Source of the DNA: Andalucia godoyi
Taxonomy: Eukaryota > Discoba > Jakobea > Jakobida > Andaluciidae
Direction of reading: 5' to 3'
Assembly: GCA_009859145.1 (NCBI GenBank)
Contig: VRVR01000024.1
Coordinates: forward strand, 62,001 to 126,000
Length of the DNA: 64,000 nt
Shown here: positions 49,001 through 59,100 of the stretch, piece after piece
Layout of the letters: every line of letters starts with the position of its first letter
Position numbering within the stretch: position 1 is the first letter of the stretch
Notes under the pieces: model-generated
The model's input: only the letters and a program-made list of their open reading frames with translations
Databases searched by the model: none
Told to the model about the DNA's origin: nothing
Program-made: the position numbers and the translations under genes

Positions 49001-52000
49001 TCCTGTTCCTGATTTGTCGAGTGTGACTGATCTCGAGACCGTCAACTTGATGAGAACTCTCGCAATGACTGCTTATGAACACCACGATTCCAGGCTCGCT
49101 TTGGAGTACTTCTGTCGCTTGTTAGCGTATGCCATTTCCAAGTCTCTCATGGCCGAATGTCTTTTCTTTTCCCAGTTAGCATCGGATATCGCCTTCAAAC
49201 GCGGAGAGTTTAGTATTGCGCTTGATTGCCTGCGTTCTGCTCTCGCGTGCTTAATGCCGGAAGTGCCCGTTTCGCTTTTCCGGACAACTGACTCTGTTTT
49301 TCGACTGGACACCGCCATGAGTCAGTTGCACATCACACTGGCTGACGTGTTGTTTCACAGCTTTGACGGGTGTGAGAAGGGCATTGACCACTTGAAGCGG
49401 CTTCTGAAATGTGAGATTCCGAAGGCGAAGCGTCTTGCTGCGCACTTGAAGTTGGCAGGGTTTTATGTTTCCAGAAGGTGGTTTGCGATTGCAGGTCGAG
49501 TTCTCGAAGACGCATTTGACTCGACACTGGTCGTTGACGATTCCTTTTGCCGCTGCCTTTTTGATTTTGAAAAGGGGCGCGGAAATTTTGGACGCGCGTT
49601 TAGCTGGTGTCTTTTTGCACTCTCAAATTGCGCACCGTCGTCCTCCCATTCCGCTACGGCCATTTGGCATCTTCGCGCTGGTCAGTGCTTGTTGCAGTTT
49701 CGTAGCACTTCCGAGTTTGATTCTCTGTCGTTTTACGACAAGCAAATATTTGACCGATCATGCATGAATTTTATCCTGGAACAAGAACCGCTTTTTGCGA
49801 ACGTGCTTTCTTTTCCAGACAGTCGCACAACGGTGGTGAAAGTTGCTATCAAGCATTTCCGCAGGTCGTATGATCTCTTTCGGGCTGTTGGGGACGATTT
49901 AAAAGTTGCGAAAGCTGTTATGTTCATTGCCCGTGCGCAGCTGGAGTGTGTGCTGGACGACGTCATTTTCACAGGCTATTCAATCGAGTCTGCGGTTGAA
50001 AGGTTGGAGAGTGGATTTTCGTTCCGATTGAGTGTGCCAGATCTTGAAGAACCGTGTGTTCTTGCTCTTCGTGTTGGTGCAGACACGCTTGCCTACCCGT
50101 TGTATCCATTATCCCTGTTGCTCATGTCGGAATGTCGATATGTGCAACGTCGATATCGTTCGAGTTTGCGATTCCTGCTGGTCTGCAAATCCTTTGTCCA
50201 GAGAATTTTCTTTTCCACGTCTGGAGTTTATTCGATGAGCAATTCTTTACCAAGTTTCCACGAAAAATTGAAGAGCATATATGACAGACTTATCCGGTCG
50301 ATTTTGGGTCTTGTATCCGTATTTGGGAATGGCATTGTGGCATTTTTGAATTTTTCGCTTGTTCTAGATGAATATTCTTTGATTGAAGCTGCGTTGCACT
50401 CATCCAGACGCAAGCTCAGTGGAGAAGCGCCTTCCGATTTTGGTCCATCTGCTGCTGCTGCTGCTGCGCACCGTCGGACTGCTTCAAATGTGTCAAACGT
50501 CTCCAGTACGTCATCGGAAGTTTTTGACGATGAAAACACGGACTCTGATAGCTCAAGTATCCATTCGAACAATTACAAACCAACGCTTCGTCGGTTCCGC
50601 ACTCTTCCTGAGCGGTTTGCTCCCGTGAAGAATTCTCTTGATGAGATGAAGCCGGACGAAAACGTGAACGCTGCCAACGATTTGCAAATCCGCGTCCGCG
50701 AACGTCTTTGGAGCGTATTTCAGCGGATGCGCGCTTACTGTCACGATTTTTCAGCTGGCTACATCGAAAAGGTAGAGCTTCGTCGCAAATTGGATAGTGC
50801 ATATGCGCGGTTAATTTCGTGGATTTCCGAACCGGATCAGCATCAAAGCTCAAGGACAGAGTTTTTGGATTCGTCCCATTCTGTTTCTCGAAAACTTTTG
50901 CCTCTACAAGAGATATTCCGATCACCAGATACGGATCGATCCGTTGTGGCATCTCCTGTTCCTCGATTGCCTCCAAGAAGCTTGTTCGCCGTACTCCTCA
51001 ATGACAATCTCTGTTTCATTTCAATGACTCCAGAGTTTGCGTTTCGCCGTTACCGAGTATCAGTTGACGTCTGCAACAAACTCCAATGGTCGTTTTCTGA
51101 CTTCTCATTTAGTGCTGTTATTCCTGCGCCATTCCCAGAATTTTTGTTGAATTTGTTGTTGCAGGGACGGGAAGATCGGATACCAAGAGATGATGGTGGT
51201 GTCGAATGGGGTGTTCCGCATCCGACAGCGCTATTGTCATCTCTCTTGGGCATTCCGCTGCAATCGTTGGTGTGCGATGAATTCTGGTCCTCCGTGTTTG
51301 GTTTAGAAACAACCGAGTTTCCCATTGTCTCCCTGTCAAAGTTTCCGTGGAAGTTGCTGCCGTCTCTTTTTGCATCTTGGAAGTCTTCTCATACAACCCC
51401 AATTTCGTTCATTTGCCTGTCTCGGAGTCTGCACCTTTTCCCATGGGAATCCGTGTTTGCTTGCTCTGTTGTTCGCTTCCTTGAGCTCACTGCAATGCGC
51501 GTTTTTGACGCCTCTGCCGATTCTTTGCCTGCCGGGTCCATCCCTCGAGGGTCTAAGATTGGATATTCTACGGATGCATTCTCGTCCACTGAAGGAACGA
51601 CTTCTTCTCGAGCTTCCACGTCTGTGTCATCAGCAACGGTGTCAACCACTCATTCGTCGGATACAATTATTTCCAACCTATCGTCAACGTCATCATCATC
51701 CGACTCCGAAGCTTCTCGTCGAATGATGCCTTCTGTGTGCTTTTTGACGTTCGTTTTTGATGCTGAAGATGCCCGTTTCCGTGCTGCGTCTGACATGAAG
51801 TTGAAGTCGTCGTTGATTCACGGAGATGTATCTGGCTTGAAAGTCGTTCCTTATATGAACAGCCTTGTCAAACCGGGAAAAGGTCTTTCAGCGTACCGCA
51901 AGAAGTACAGATTGTTGAGATTCGAGCTGGTGGATCGGAACTTTCGTTCCGCGAAAATGTATGCAAATGCATCCGGAAGTGATGTCTGCATTGTATTGTG

Positions 52001-52259
52001 CTCCTTTGCAGATTGGGTAGATCTCTGTCCGTTGTTGGCATCTCTTGTTCAAAGGCCGCCATTTTCGCTATGGTTTGTTCCCGATGCTCGCTTGAAGGAC
52101 GTCATGGTGTTTGTTCATAGAATGGCAGACATTTTGGATTCAAACGTCTTGATGGACGTCGACAAGTTGTTGTTTTGCCATCATGTTCTTCTAAAACGGC
52201 TGGGAATCCCGTCGATCTTGCTTCCGAATATTTCTTTACTTGAAAAGATGCAGTCGTGA
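46041..52259 (+). CDS. Large TPR-rich protein with separase/CHAT-like C-terminus lacking the catalytic pair
   Basis: 2072 residues from ATG 46041 (MNDDDDSVWL); the frame opens earlier only from TTG. The body is an extended helical-repeat array; TPR-like helices are clearest at about 1010-1160 (MTAYEHHDSRLALEYF, FKRGEFSIALDCLRSAL). A disordered Ser-rich linker (about 1450-1530) follows. The last 450 residues recall the separase protease end: ISFICLSRSLHLFPWESVF (about 1785-1803) corresponds to the separase LPWES block. After a second Ser-rich insert come PSVCFLTFVFDAE and DVCIVLCSFADW. The caspase-type Gly-His-Gly and Cys-Ser-Ser motifs expected after this are not present. It may be a pseudo-peptidase of the separase/CHAT class or a related ciliary TPR protein. 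Function unknown. Confidence 0.55.
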   Translation: MNDDDDSVWLVTPDSSRASSPVDDTKMLDDRQKDSAPRRLVGYSAPKDVVEDWDNDFLIEKSLKEPEDDDRSSLVLFLNGPPSSAPGIMSDGKSLFSDIVFILTSSSFSNRHTDSQDSDVLFSNFLEECEDDPKYTDLSWTLPIYFGHEFSFADKDYIEPDGEKAEWQYELARARYEKDVSSGVNRSALFSAVAELLRTRRGSVWKEISSIQGLCSCERSWSLCQHVVWLQHTHTQWDADAFSEAEALLQNCCRCLFRPVSERELLLVKLWQAAVTKDRDIRSLESLLQLLKSFFENVKDVPPQAIFFQFPFSPRVSGIAAISLSTLFLVRFGSESKDKSVSSDVVRASTRSLCIRLIEYVHEDPVSVFSSLVRRVVLAIHRESFPLETSVSSVDEEFKEDDWDVSSEEMPNDRPSLSALLNAVLTVSDEDDVSRACTKDGKSRDLEIQDEDFVWSDSRLCLFPSFLDPSTVFGQDSSRWIGQKDNFTSTLPSVNILRIPRPPHAAHLRSLRPANFEKFLRSFARVPPYGQLTDSQKDLLAMSSSDLEVQKIDIRVRSELSYLDTFSLEWASFFMDAARLYAARRNLYFLSKLLDLFFDSWIAYNESATGDEDHLWQMSVLGGHLLEEYASFVLQWPTDVAVSSSSGGGLDLLSGVIEKLTILSDRLCVIIPLRPYFLLMKARVMAHQAFNAADTVVEDVVAIIIDVLQNRLDEDLNDTQLRLEYSCIAVSDLCILASGRSPLTLCSASSTTRPVSSRRFSTVVLPTSASPHNSASYGSFSESSETSEEVADFLVAQALEYFSNSRWAQEENRLRFLRDSLPLLPSGICRARVAFVLSLCAPTSASSESYIFESTVLCHILSVDAAVEERNREFSFSPNADSGKTFSFQGRSSVYSKLDCGVDFDVPTFSPLVPFRFLTAPLYSPSFLSGILPLFCKVLMSFGDKYVYASALYESVLIMRAQLFGSRLSFPSTPSPTNSVVSVDPFLPVPDLSSVTDLETVNLMRTLAMTAYEHHDSRLALEYFCRLLAYAISKSLMAECLFFSQLASDIAFKRGEFSIALDCLRSALACLMPEVPVSLFRTTDSVFRLDTAMSQLHITLADVLFHSFDGCEKGIDHLKRLLKCEIPKAKRLAAHLKLAGFYVSRRWFAIAGRVLEDAFDSTLVVDDSFCRCLFDFEKGRGNFGRAFSWCLFALSNCAPSSSHSATAIWHLRAGQCLLQFRSTSEFDSLSFYDKQIFDRSCMNFILEQEPLFANVLSFPDSRTTVVKVAIKHFRRSYDLFRAVGDDLKVAKAVMFIARAQLECVLDDVIFTGYSIESAVERLESGFSFRLSVPDLEEPCVLALRVGADTLAYPLYPLSLLLMSECRYVQRRYRSSLRFLLVCKSFVQRIFFSTSGVYSMSNSLPSFHEKLKSIYDRLIRSILGLVSVFGNGIVAFLNFSLVLDEYSLIEAALHSSRRKLSGEAPSDFGPSAAAAAAHRRTASNVSNVSSTSSEVFDDENTDSDSSSIHSNNYKPTLRRFRTLPERFAPVKNSLDEMKPDENVNAANDLQIRVRERLWSVFQRMRAYCHDFSAGYIEKVELRRKLDSAYARLISWISEPDQHQSSRTEFLDSSHSVSRKLLPLQEIFRSPDTDRSVVASPVPRLPPRSLFAVLLNDNLCFISMTPEFAFRRYRVSVDVCNKLQWSFSDFSFSAVIPAPFPEFLLNLLLQGREDRIPRDDGGVEWGVPHPTALLSSLLGIPLQSLVCDEFWSSVFGLETTEFPIVSLSKFPWKLLPSLFASWKSSHTTPISFICLSRSLHLFPWESVFACSVVRFLELTAMRVFDASADSLPAGSIPRGSKIGYSTDAFSSTEGTTSSRASTSVSSATVSTTHSSDTIISNLSSTSSSSDSEASRRMMPSVCFLTFVFDAEDARFRAASDMKLKSSLIHGDVSGLKVVPYMNSLVKPGKGLSAYRKKYRLLRFELVDRNFRSAKMYANASGSDVCIVLCSFADWVDLCPLLASLVQRPPFSLWFVPDARLKDVMVFVHRMADILDSNVLMDVDKLLFCHHVLLKRLGIPSILLPNISLLEKMQS

Positions 52260-52267
52260 TGTGCAGC

Positions 52268-52843
52268 CTAGATTGCGCGCCGTTTCGAGCTATGTAATAG
52301 TGGCGCAGGCTCGATGACATCAATCGTCCGTTTTCTCCACCTTTTCAAATCACCTGCGCTTCCTGCGACTGAATTGACCAGTGATTGTTCTTCCATTGAG
52401 AGTTTCTTCGTTAGCGTCATCCTGTCCTGATTGTATCCGCTACTTGACTTGTCCATTACCATTCCTGTAAATCGTTTCACATATACATCAATGAGAAGCT
52501 TTCCAATGTCCTGGCTTGTTCTCGAGTCCAATACGCACAGGTGTCTCCCGAGGGTGTAGAAATGTGGGCACAGTTTGCTCAGGTCGACTTTCAGAGCATC
52601 AGCCGTGAGTCGTTGCTTGACGACATCTGTGAATAGCTTATCGACATCGACATGGACGAACCGCTGTCCACAGAGGGGTTGCGCCATCCACAATGGTAGA
52701 GAAACACGAGCTCCACGATTTACAGTCTCTTGAGGATCGATTGCGGACGACGCCAGCAAATATCCCAGACGATATCCGTTTGATCTGAAACGCACTGGAA
52801 CCTTGTGCTCCTCGGAAAGAATTGCTTCGTGGTCAAAGTACAT
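52268..52843 (-). CDS. PSF3: GINS complex subunit PSF3
   Basis: 191 residues from ATG 52843 (MYFDHEAILSEEHKVPVRF), which matches the conserved start of the family (YFdiddIL.EeqkvPv). The frame is open upstream through an AAT repeat and is not coding there. Further blocks: LPLWMAQPL, the DLSKLCPHFYTLG stretch and a helical C-terminal half. PSF3 is part of GINS, which with MCM2-7 and CDC45 forms the replicative helicase. The length equals the usual 190-220. The gene is divergent from ATR with a shared 356-base spacer, and its 3' end lies 9 bases from that of the separase-like gene. Confidence 0.9.
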   Translation of the reverse strand: MYFDHEAILSEEHKVPVRFRSNGYRLGYLLASSAIDPQETVNRGARVSLPLWMAQPLCGQRFVHVDVDKLFTDVVKQRLTADALKVDLSKLCPHFYTLGRHLCVLDSRTSQDIGKLLIDVYVKRFTGMVMDKSSSGYNQDRMTLTKKLSMEEQSLVNSVAGSAGDLKRWRKRTIDVIEPAPLLHSSKRRAI

Positions 52844-52912
52844 GGAAAACGACAGCTCGAGATGGGAAAAAATACCAAGGAAATAATAAAAAGGTAGTGA
52901 CAAGGGGAAAAA

Positions 52913-52947
<35 letters not shown>

Positions 52948-53199
52948 ATAATAAAATAAAATAGTAAATGAACGAAAAAAAAAGGAGGGAAAGTCCAAGG
53001 CTGGATCTTCCCAGTTTTTCGTAGGGGGTGCAGTGAAATTCTGAAAATCCCGCCATGGCGGGCCTCTACAGTGCAACTGCTATCGTGCACCGGATTCGTG
53101 CCAAACGGGAACGCTTTTATTAACGTGAGCCGTGACGAGTGTTTCCGCGCGTTCCCGACACTTTCTTCATTTTTTCATGTATGCATGCAGCGCGACAAC
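52844..53199. promoter_or_regulatory. Shared divergent promoter region of PSF3 and ATR
   Basis: 356 bases between the two ATGs. Contains an (AAT)n tract at about 52911-52946 near PSF3. No specific element recognised. Confidence 0.45.
52911..52946. repeat. (AAT)n trinucleotide repeat
   Basis: About 11 units in the PSF3 leader. Confidence 0.9.
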
Positions 53200-56100
53200 A
53201 TGGACTCGTCCGATTTATTGCGCCGCATTCGTTCTTTTTCGACAGAATCCTATAACCCAGCTGCTTTGACTGGTCTTCTCAGTGACCTCCACGGGTTTCT
53301 TTTCAGCTCAACTTCCAGTATGTGTTTTTAAGAAATTTTGCATTGAAATACGTAGAATACCATTCTGCTTTTCTTCCACTTCTGCAGTTTCACCTATCTA
53401 ACCATGTCCACCAGGTTCGACTCCCTCATTGTTTCCTCTTGTGAGTCAATTGATTGATCAAAATGCGGATTCTCTTGCAAAATGTCGCTTTGACCATATG
53501 ATGTGGCTTGGCTCTATTTTCAAGTCGTGTGTTTTTGACGATCTTGCCCTTCGCGATGTTTCTGGTCTTTTGCATTCTCTCATCACCCATTATATGTGCT
53601 TCAACAATTCAGCTGTTTCCATGAATGTTCCGCTTGTGCTACTTCTTGATGTTCGAAAATTGTTTAAACACGAGAAAGATCAAAACCGGACAGTTCTCCT
53701 CACGTCCTTTGGCCTGGATCGACCAGCAACTTCTCAAAAATCTCAGCGCGTTTTCCTTCAGCTATGTCTTGCGTCATGGAGTGCCTGGGTTCAGAACAAG
53801 ATTCCATTCTCGGTGTCCTTTCTCGTTGAATTTTCTCGTTCGTTGCCTCTCCTGCTTCCCGATTCTCGGATCCAAAAACCAGACAAAGTAAGTCTCCTCA
53901 AGTTGTCCGAGTTTGTTTTGATTTCAATTTCTGAACTTTCAACCGAGTCTGGCTTCTCTTTTTCTTCCACCATTCACTACCTAGAATATTACCTCTCAAA
54001 TTGGCTTTTGGAGTCCCCCGATGTGGAACATGCTTCTCTCCTGCCGCATCTCCCTATTCCGATAGAGGCCTCTTCATTATTCTTTGGGTTACTGTTGAAG
54101 TATCTAAAGGATGTTACATCAATACCGCATTTGGTTAACTTCCTGTCTCGTAATAAGTGTCACTTCAGTCCTTACAATGTTATTTCATGGATTTCATTCT
54201 TGGACAGCCACTCTCTTGTGTGTTCCGTGATTTCTGCGTTGCGAGAGTCGATTTCAAACCAATCTTCAGTTTTCGATACCACTAGACCCACCTCTGCCTT
54301 CGATGCAGCGTTCGTTGTGCAGTTTGTTCGAAGCCGCTCCGGAGTAAGATGGTGTTGCCTTGGAATGCTTTTGGGACAGCTGCTGAACATCGACGAGTTG
54401 ACAGTTTTGCCGATGGACTGTGTCACTCAAAAATTCGCAGATCATGATGACATATATGTTTCGTTGGTTTGCGATGTTTACACGCTGAATGCTGTATCTT
54501 TCACCCCTGCACACCTTACTTTTCTCCGGTCTCTGTTGTCGAAGTTGGATGATGTTGTGTCCATCAGTCGCGTTTTATCATGTCTTGGTGATGTCGATCT
54601 CGCAGTCAGTGCGTTCCCGTTGAGTGGCTTGTCAATTGTCGACCTGTTTCGCAAATCAAACCAGCTGCTGTCTTTGTCGCGCTTGTTTTCTCCTTACTTG
54701 GATGCGCCGTCCGACTCGATGCCGCATTCTACGACCACAATTTCCAATGTTTTCACCGCATTGCTGCAGCTTCTTGAAGCTGGTCCTGTTGACTGTCCTT
54801 TCTCTGTCAAAATTGTGCTGTTCTGTGCCGCCCATGTTTCTTCTCATCCCGATTTTGTCCGTGAAACGTTGTTGAGGTTATTCTGTAGCAAGCACAGTCG
54901 ATTCCTATTGCAGATCCTCACATCCGACGGCAGCACCTCCGCATCTTTGAAAGAATTTCATTCTGCATTGAAGCTGTTTCTCTCCAAAGTAAGATCTTCC
55001 TTCCCAGGTAGCTCTGATGTACACTCCATATTTTCGATAGTTGTCGCAGTCGTTCGTTCCACGACTTTTGAGGTAGTGCGCAATTCATTTACATTGTTTC
55101 TCTGCGTGTGTTTGAATAACGAAATCCCCTTTGTTCGCGCAGCGGCGTATGATTCCTTGAGATCGATTGGTGAGATATCCACGAATATCTTCTACGAGCT
55201 GCTCGTTATCGTCGAAAAGGATCCCGAGCAGGAGGTATGCAAGATTCTCTCATTGTTGCCACAGTTCGAGAAGGGAGTTTTGGAGACGCTTTTGATGCAT
55301 TCATTGCCTGTTATCGTGTTGAATCGGGAGCAGTCCATTCTGCTCTCTTTGAAGGAAAAACACCCCAGTCTGCATTTAGAATCATTTGTCTTCCACTGTC
55401 TCGCGCCTGCACTTGCAGAGGTTCTGTTGTCAAAAGATGCTTCCAAATGCATGGAATTTCTTGTCAAGAATGTCTTGCACGGCATGTTTGAAGAATCAAA
55501 ACTGGTTCGATCCGATCTCCCGAATGTCGTCGCGTGTCTGGTTCGAAAGTTCCAATCCGCTGGCCGCGAGCGAGTTTTGAAGGCAATGCAGCATCTTGTT
55601 GCTGTGTGCGGAGACAGTTGTACTTCCATTCGAGATCTCTTGGACGGAAATTTTGTTTATGTCATGCATTCGTTGGAACGAGACATGAAAGACGCTTCTC
55701 GGTTAATAGACTGCCTTTTCTGTTTGACATGTTTGTTGGAGCAAATAGGTTCTGGGATGAAGCGTGCATATGCATCCAAAGTGATATCCGTGTTGAAAGG
55801 CACCCGGTGGCGTTTTTGCAATAGCAAATCTGGATCCCAAAAGATCGGCGAGGATTATAATCTTGATATTGCGAAGTCTGTTGTGGCGTGTTGGAGCACG
55901 TTTTTGAGGTTCATTACGTCATCTGATGTGTCTTCCTTTGTTGGGCAGATTGTTTCCGAGCTGTTGGCATTTATTGAAGATTTCCCGGCGGATATCAGCT
56001 CCCTGCTGGAATTGGTGCTCATCGAATGGAATACAAGAGAGCCAATCCCGGTGCTACCACCAGGAATTTCGTTTCTAAAACGAGTGTACGACTACCTCGC

Positions 56101-59100
56101 AGAATCGTCGGTGGGTAGATCCCTGGATGATCATCTCGCCAGTATTGTGTATTCTTTGGAATCGGATACGCCTCCAGTGAGAAGAATTGGGATTGATAAG
56201 CTGATCAATCTTCTGAAAGCGTCTCCTGTTTACTTATCTCAAGTTCTTTGGAAGAAGGATTCGCAAGTCTTGTTCTCTAGAATTGTTTCCGGTCTGTTGT
56301 CCAGTCTGCATGTCCATGACTCTTCTGCATTTCCGAGAGGATCGAAGCACCAGTCTTCGTCCAAGACTCCGAACGCGCATGAAATTTCACAGTATATTCC
56401 TTCCACTCTGGTGCTGCCGGTTAATTTGTCGTTCTCTTCCGCTGACACCGAATATGCGCATCACCGGCGGGAGGACTTCCAGAGTTTGGCTGCCTTGGAT
56501 TCGATTCCGGTACTGGCTTGCGAAGCACTGAGCGTCATCGGAGCTATTGATCCGTGTTTGCTGAATCCTTTTGCGTTGTCCATTTCCTCCAGATCTGATC
56601 AGCTGGATTCGTTTGAGCTCTGCTGCAAGCTGATAAGCGAGTTTTTGTATCAGTTGATCAGATCATCAGATGAACGAACACACAACAGTTTCGGATATGC
56701 CATTCAAGAATTGTTACGAATCGCCAATATCGATGATCAACCCAAGGATTTTCCCGAAGAGGTTTGGTCCTTCGTCCAGCCGTTTCGATCTTCTATCTAC
56801 CAAGTTCGACATGGGCAATCCGCTGTTGGTTCAGATGTGCACATCTTTTGCGCTGGAATTTCGTTGTTAGAGTGGTCTTCTGGCGTTTCCCGGTGCTTAT
56901 CATCGAAGATTCGAGGGAAAAATGCGGAAATCTACAAGTGCATGCGCGCTGTGCTGCGCTATGATCTCAAGGTCAATTTGTTTTTGCTTCCGTATCTTGT
57001 ATACGACGTTCTACAAAATTCTGAGAATGGTACAGACATATGGTTAAGCAACGAGTTTCTTCTCGTCATTTCTGCCGCCAACATCGACTACGCTTGCATT
57101 CAAGCGATTTTTTCCATTTTGGACACTCTCAGACTTTGGATTGACTTGCGGCAATCTGCGCTCATTAAGGCTGGGCGAGCATTTTCGGACTCGGAGCGTC
57201 AAGAATGGACCGTGTCGATTAACCGAGTGTCATCGTTTTTGCTGTCGTTTCCGTTTTCCGAACTCTCCCGTTGTGCATTTGCCTGTCATTCCTACGAACG
57301 ATCTCTTTTTTATCTCGAAGAAAATGTTCACGCGGAGAGAGATCGTAGCGCTGCAGCCTCCGTTTTAACGTCGTATCGAACGCTGCTGCGGCAGCTGTTT
57401 TCGAAGTTGGATGATCCGGATGCACTGGATGGCTTGTTTTCGGCCAGTGAATCCTTAGATGAGCAAGCCCTTTTTCATGAGAAGCACGGTCGGTGGTCAG
57501 AGGCGCTTTCCATTTACGAAGTACTGCTGTCCAGCGACCCGACACACATGAATTATCAATTGAAGGCTTTAGAATGCATGAAGAATTTGGGGCATTTTCA
57601 AAAAATTTTGCATCTTGTGGACGGTCTTCTTTGTAATTCGGTTTCTTCTGAAAGTCGCGACATGGTGCTCAGTTTTGGGGTCCAGTCTGCCTGGCGGTTG
57701 CAAAGGTGGGATACGGTTCAAGAGTATTTGAATCGCTACGTTGCTTCTGATGTTCGGAAGGAATCGATTTCAGCGTCCTCTGTTCAATTCCACAGCAAGA
57801 AATATTCATCATATTCTGCGAATCCAGACGTAGAATTTGAGGCTCGTGTTGCAGAGGTGATGTTGCACGCAGTCAATCAACGCCAGGCATTGGACACTAA
57901 AGAGTACATGCGGTTCTGCATATCCAAAGCTCGAGAGTCTGTGCTCTCCACGCTGATGATGACGTCGCTTGACGGATATTCACGCTGCTATCCGTTAGTC
58001 GTTAAGCTCCATTTCCTTTCAGATCTTGAGACATATGTCGAGGCATTTTTATCGCGCCAATCGGCACTTGATGTTCGAAACCGGCCCAACGCTGTGGAAG
58101 TGGAAGATGGACGGTATCGTGCGCGACTGTCTTTAACGCAAGAGTCGATGTCTACCCGAGAACCGTTGATTGCGTGCCGAAGGTTTACTTCCGCCTTGAC
58201 AGTCTTGGACTCCGCCAATACTTCTGGTGCCCTCTGGCTCGATTTATGCGAGCTGGCGAGGAAAGAGGGGCTGCTTGATACGGCGCAGTGTTCCCTGTTG
58301 CACGCCTCCAAAGCGTCTCCCTTTCGGTCTACTGTTGCCCATGCCGAGCTGCTTTGGGATATGAATGAGCACGATCGCGCGCTGAGAATTATTGATTCAA
58401 GTATCAAAGAATTCGCATCCCAGGATGTCGATGTTCCAACGAAAGCGAAGGCATTGTTGTTGTACGGCACATGGTCCCATTCCTCAAAGAGATTGATCGA
58501 TGACGACATCATCGAAGTTTTCAACAGCATGCGAAAACTGGCACCCCGCTGGGATCACGGAGAATTTCATTTTGCCAAGTTTTTGGATGATGTTTTGCAC
58601 TCGCGCCTTGCACAACAGTCAAGCGACGACGCTAATGCCGTAGCAGAAAAGCTTCGAATCATTGACAGGTTCCTTTCCGCTTCGCTGCGACTATATGCCA
58701 CGTCCTTGGAACTGGGAACCGATCATATTTTTGAGGCGCTCCCGAGGATGCTGACGTTATGGTTGGATTTTTCGGACATCTTGACAGGGATTTACGAGAA
58801 CAACAAGAGTTTTCGAGATTCCGCAAGAAACGTATTGCATAGTTCTATCAATTCAAAAGTGATAGAAGGGAAAGTAATAAGGAAGATTCCCGCGTACACG
58901 TGGGTTGTTGCCATATTGCAGCTAGTTTCACGAGTTGAGGTGCGTGATGAATCGACTTCCGGTTTGCTGCAGCATATTTTGTCCGAAACTCTTCGTCGAT
59001 TCTCGTCTCATACGCTATGGCAGATTCTTCCTGGGACCCATTCGCGCCGTGCTTTACGCTCTTCTCGAATGCGCCACATTGAGGAATTGGCAGCGAAGAG

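Noticed and set aside
46041-52259. Calling the 2072-residue protein an active separase
   Set aside because: The expected Gly-His-Gly and Cys-Ser catalytic motifs are not visible; only the LFPWES block and architecture fit.
53388-53414. Alternative ATR acceptor at CTGCAG, 53387
   Set aside because: Leads to an immediate in-frame TAA; the acceptor at 53414 keeps the frame and has a good branch site.
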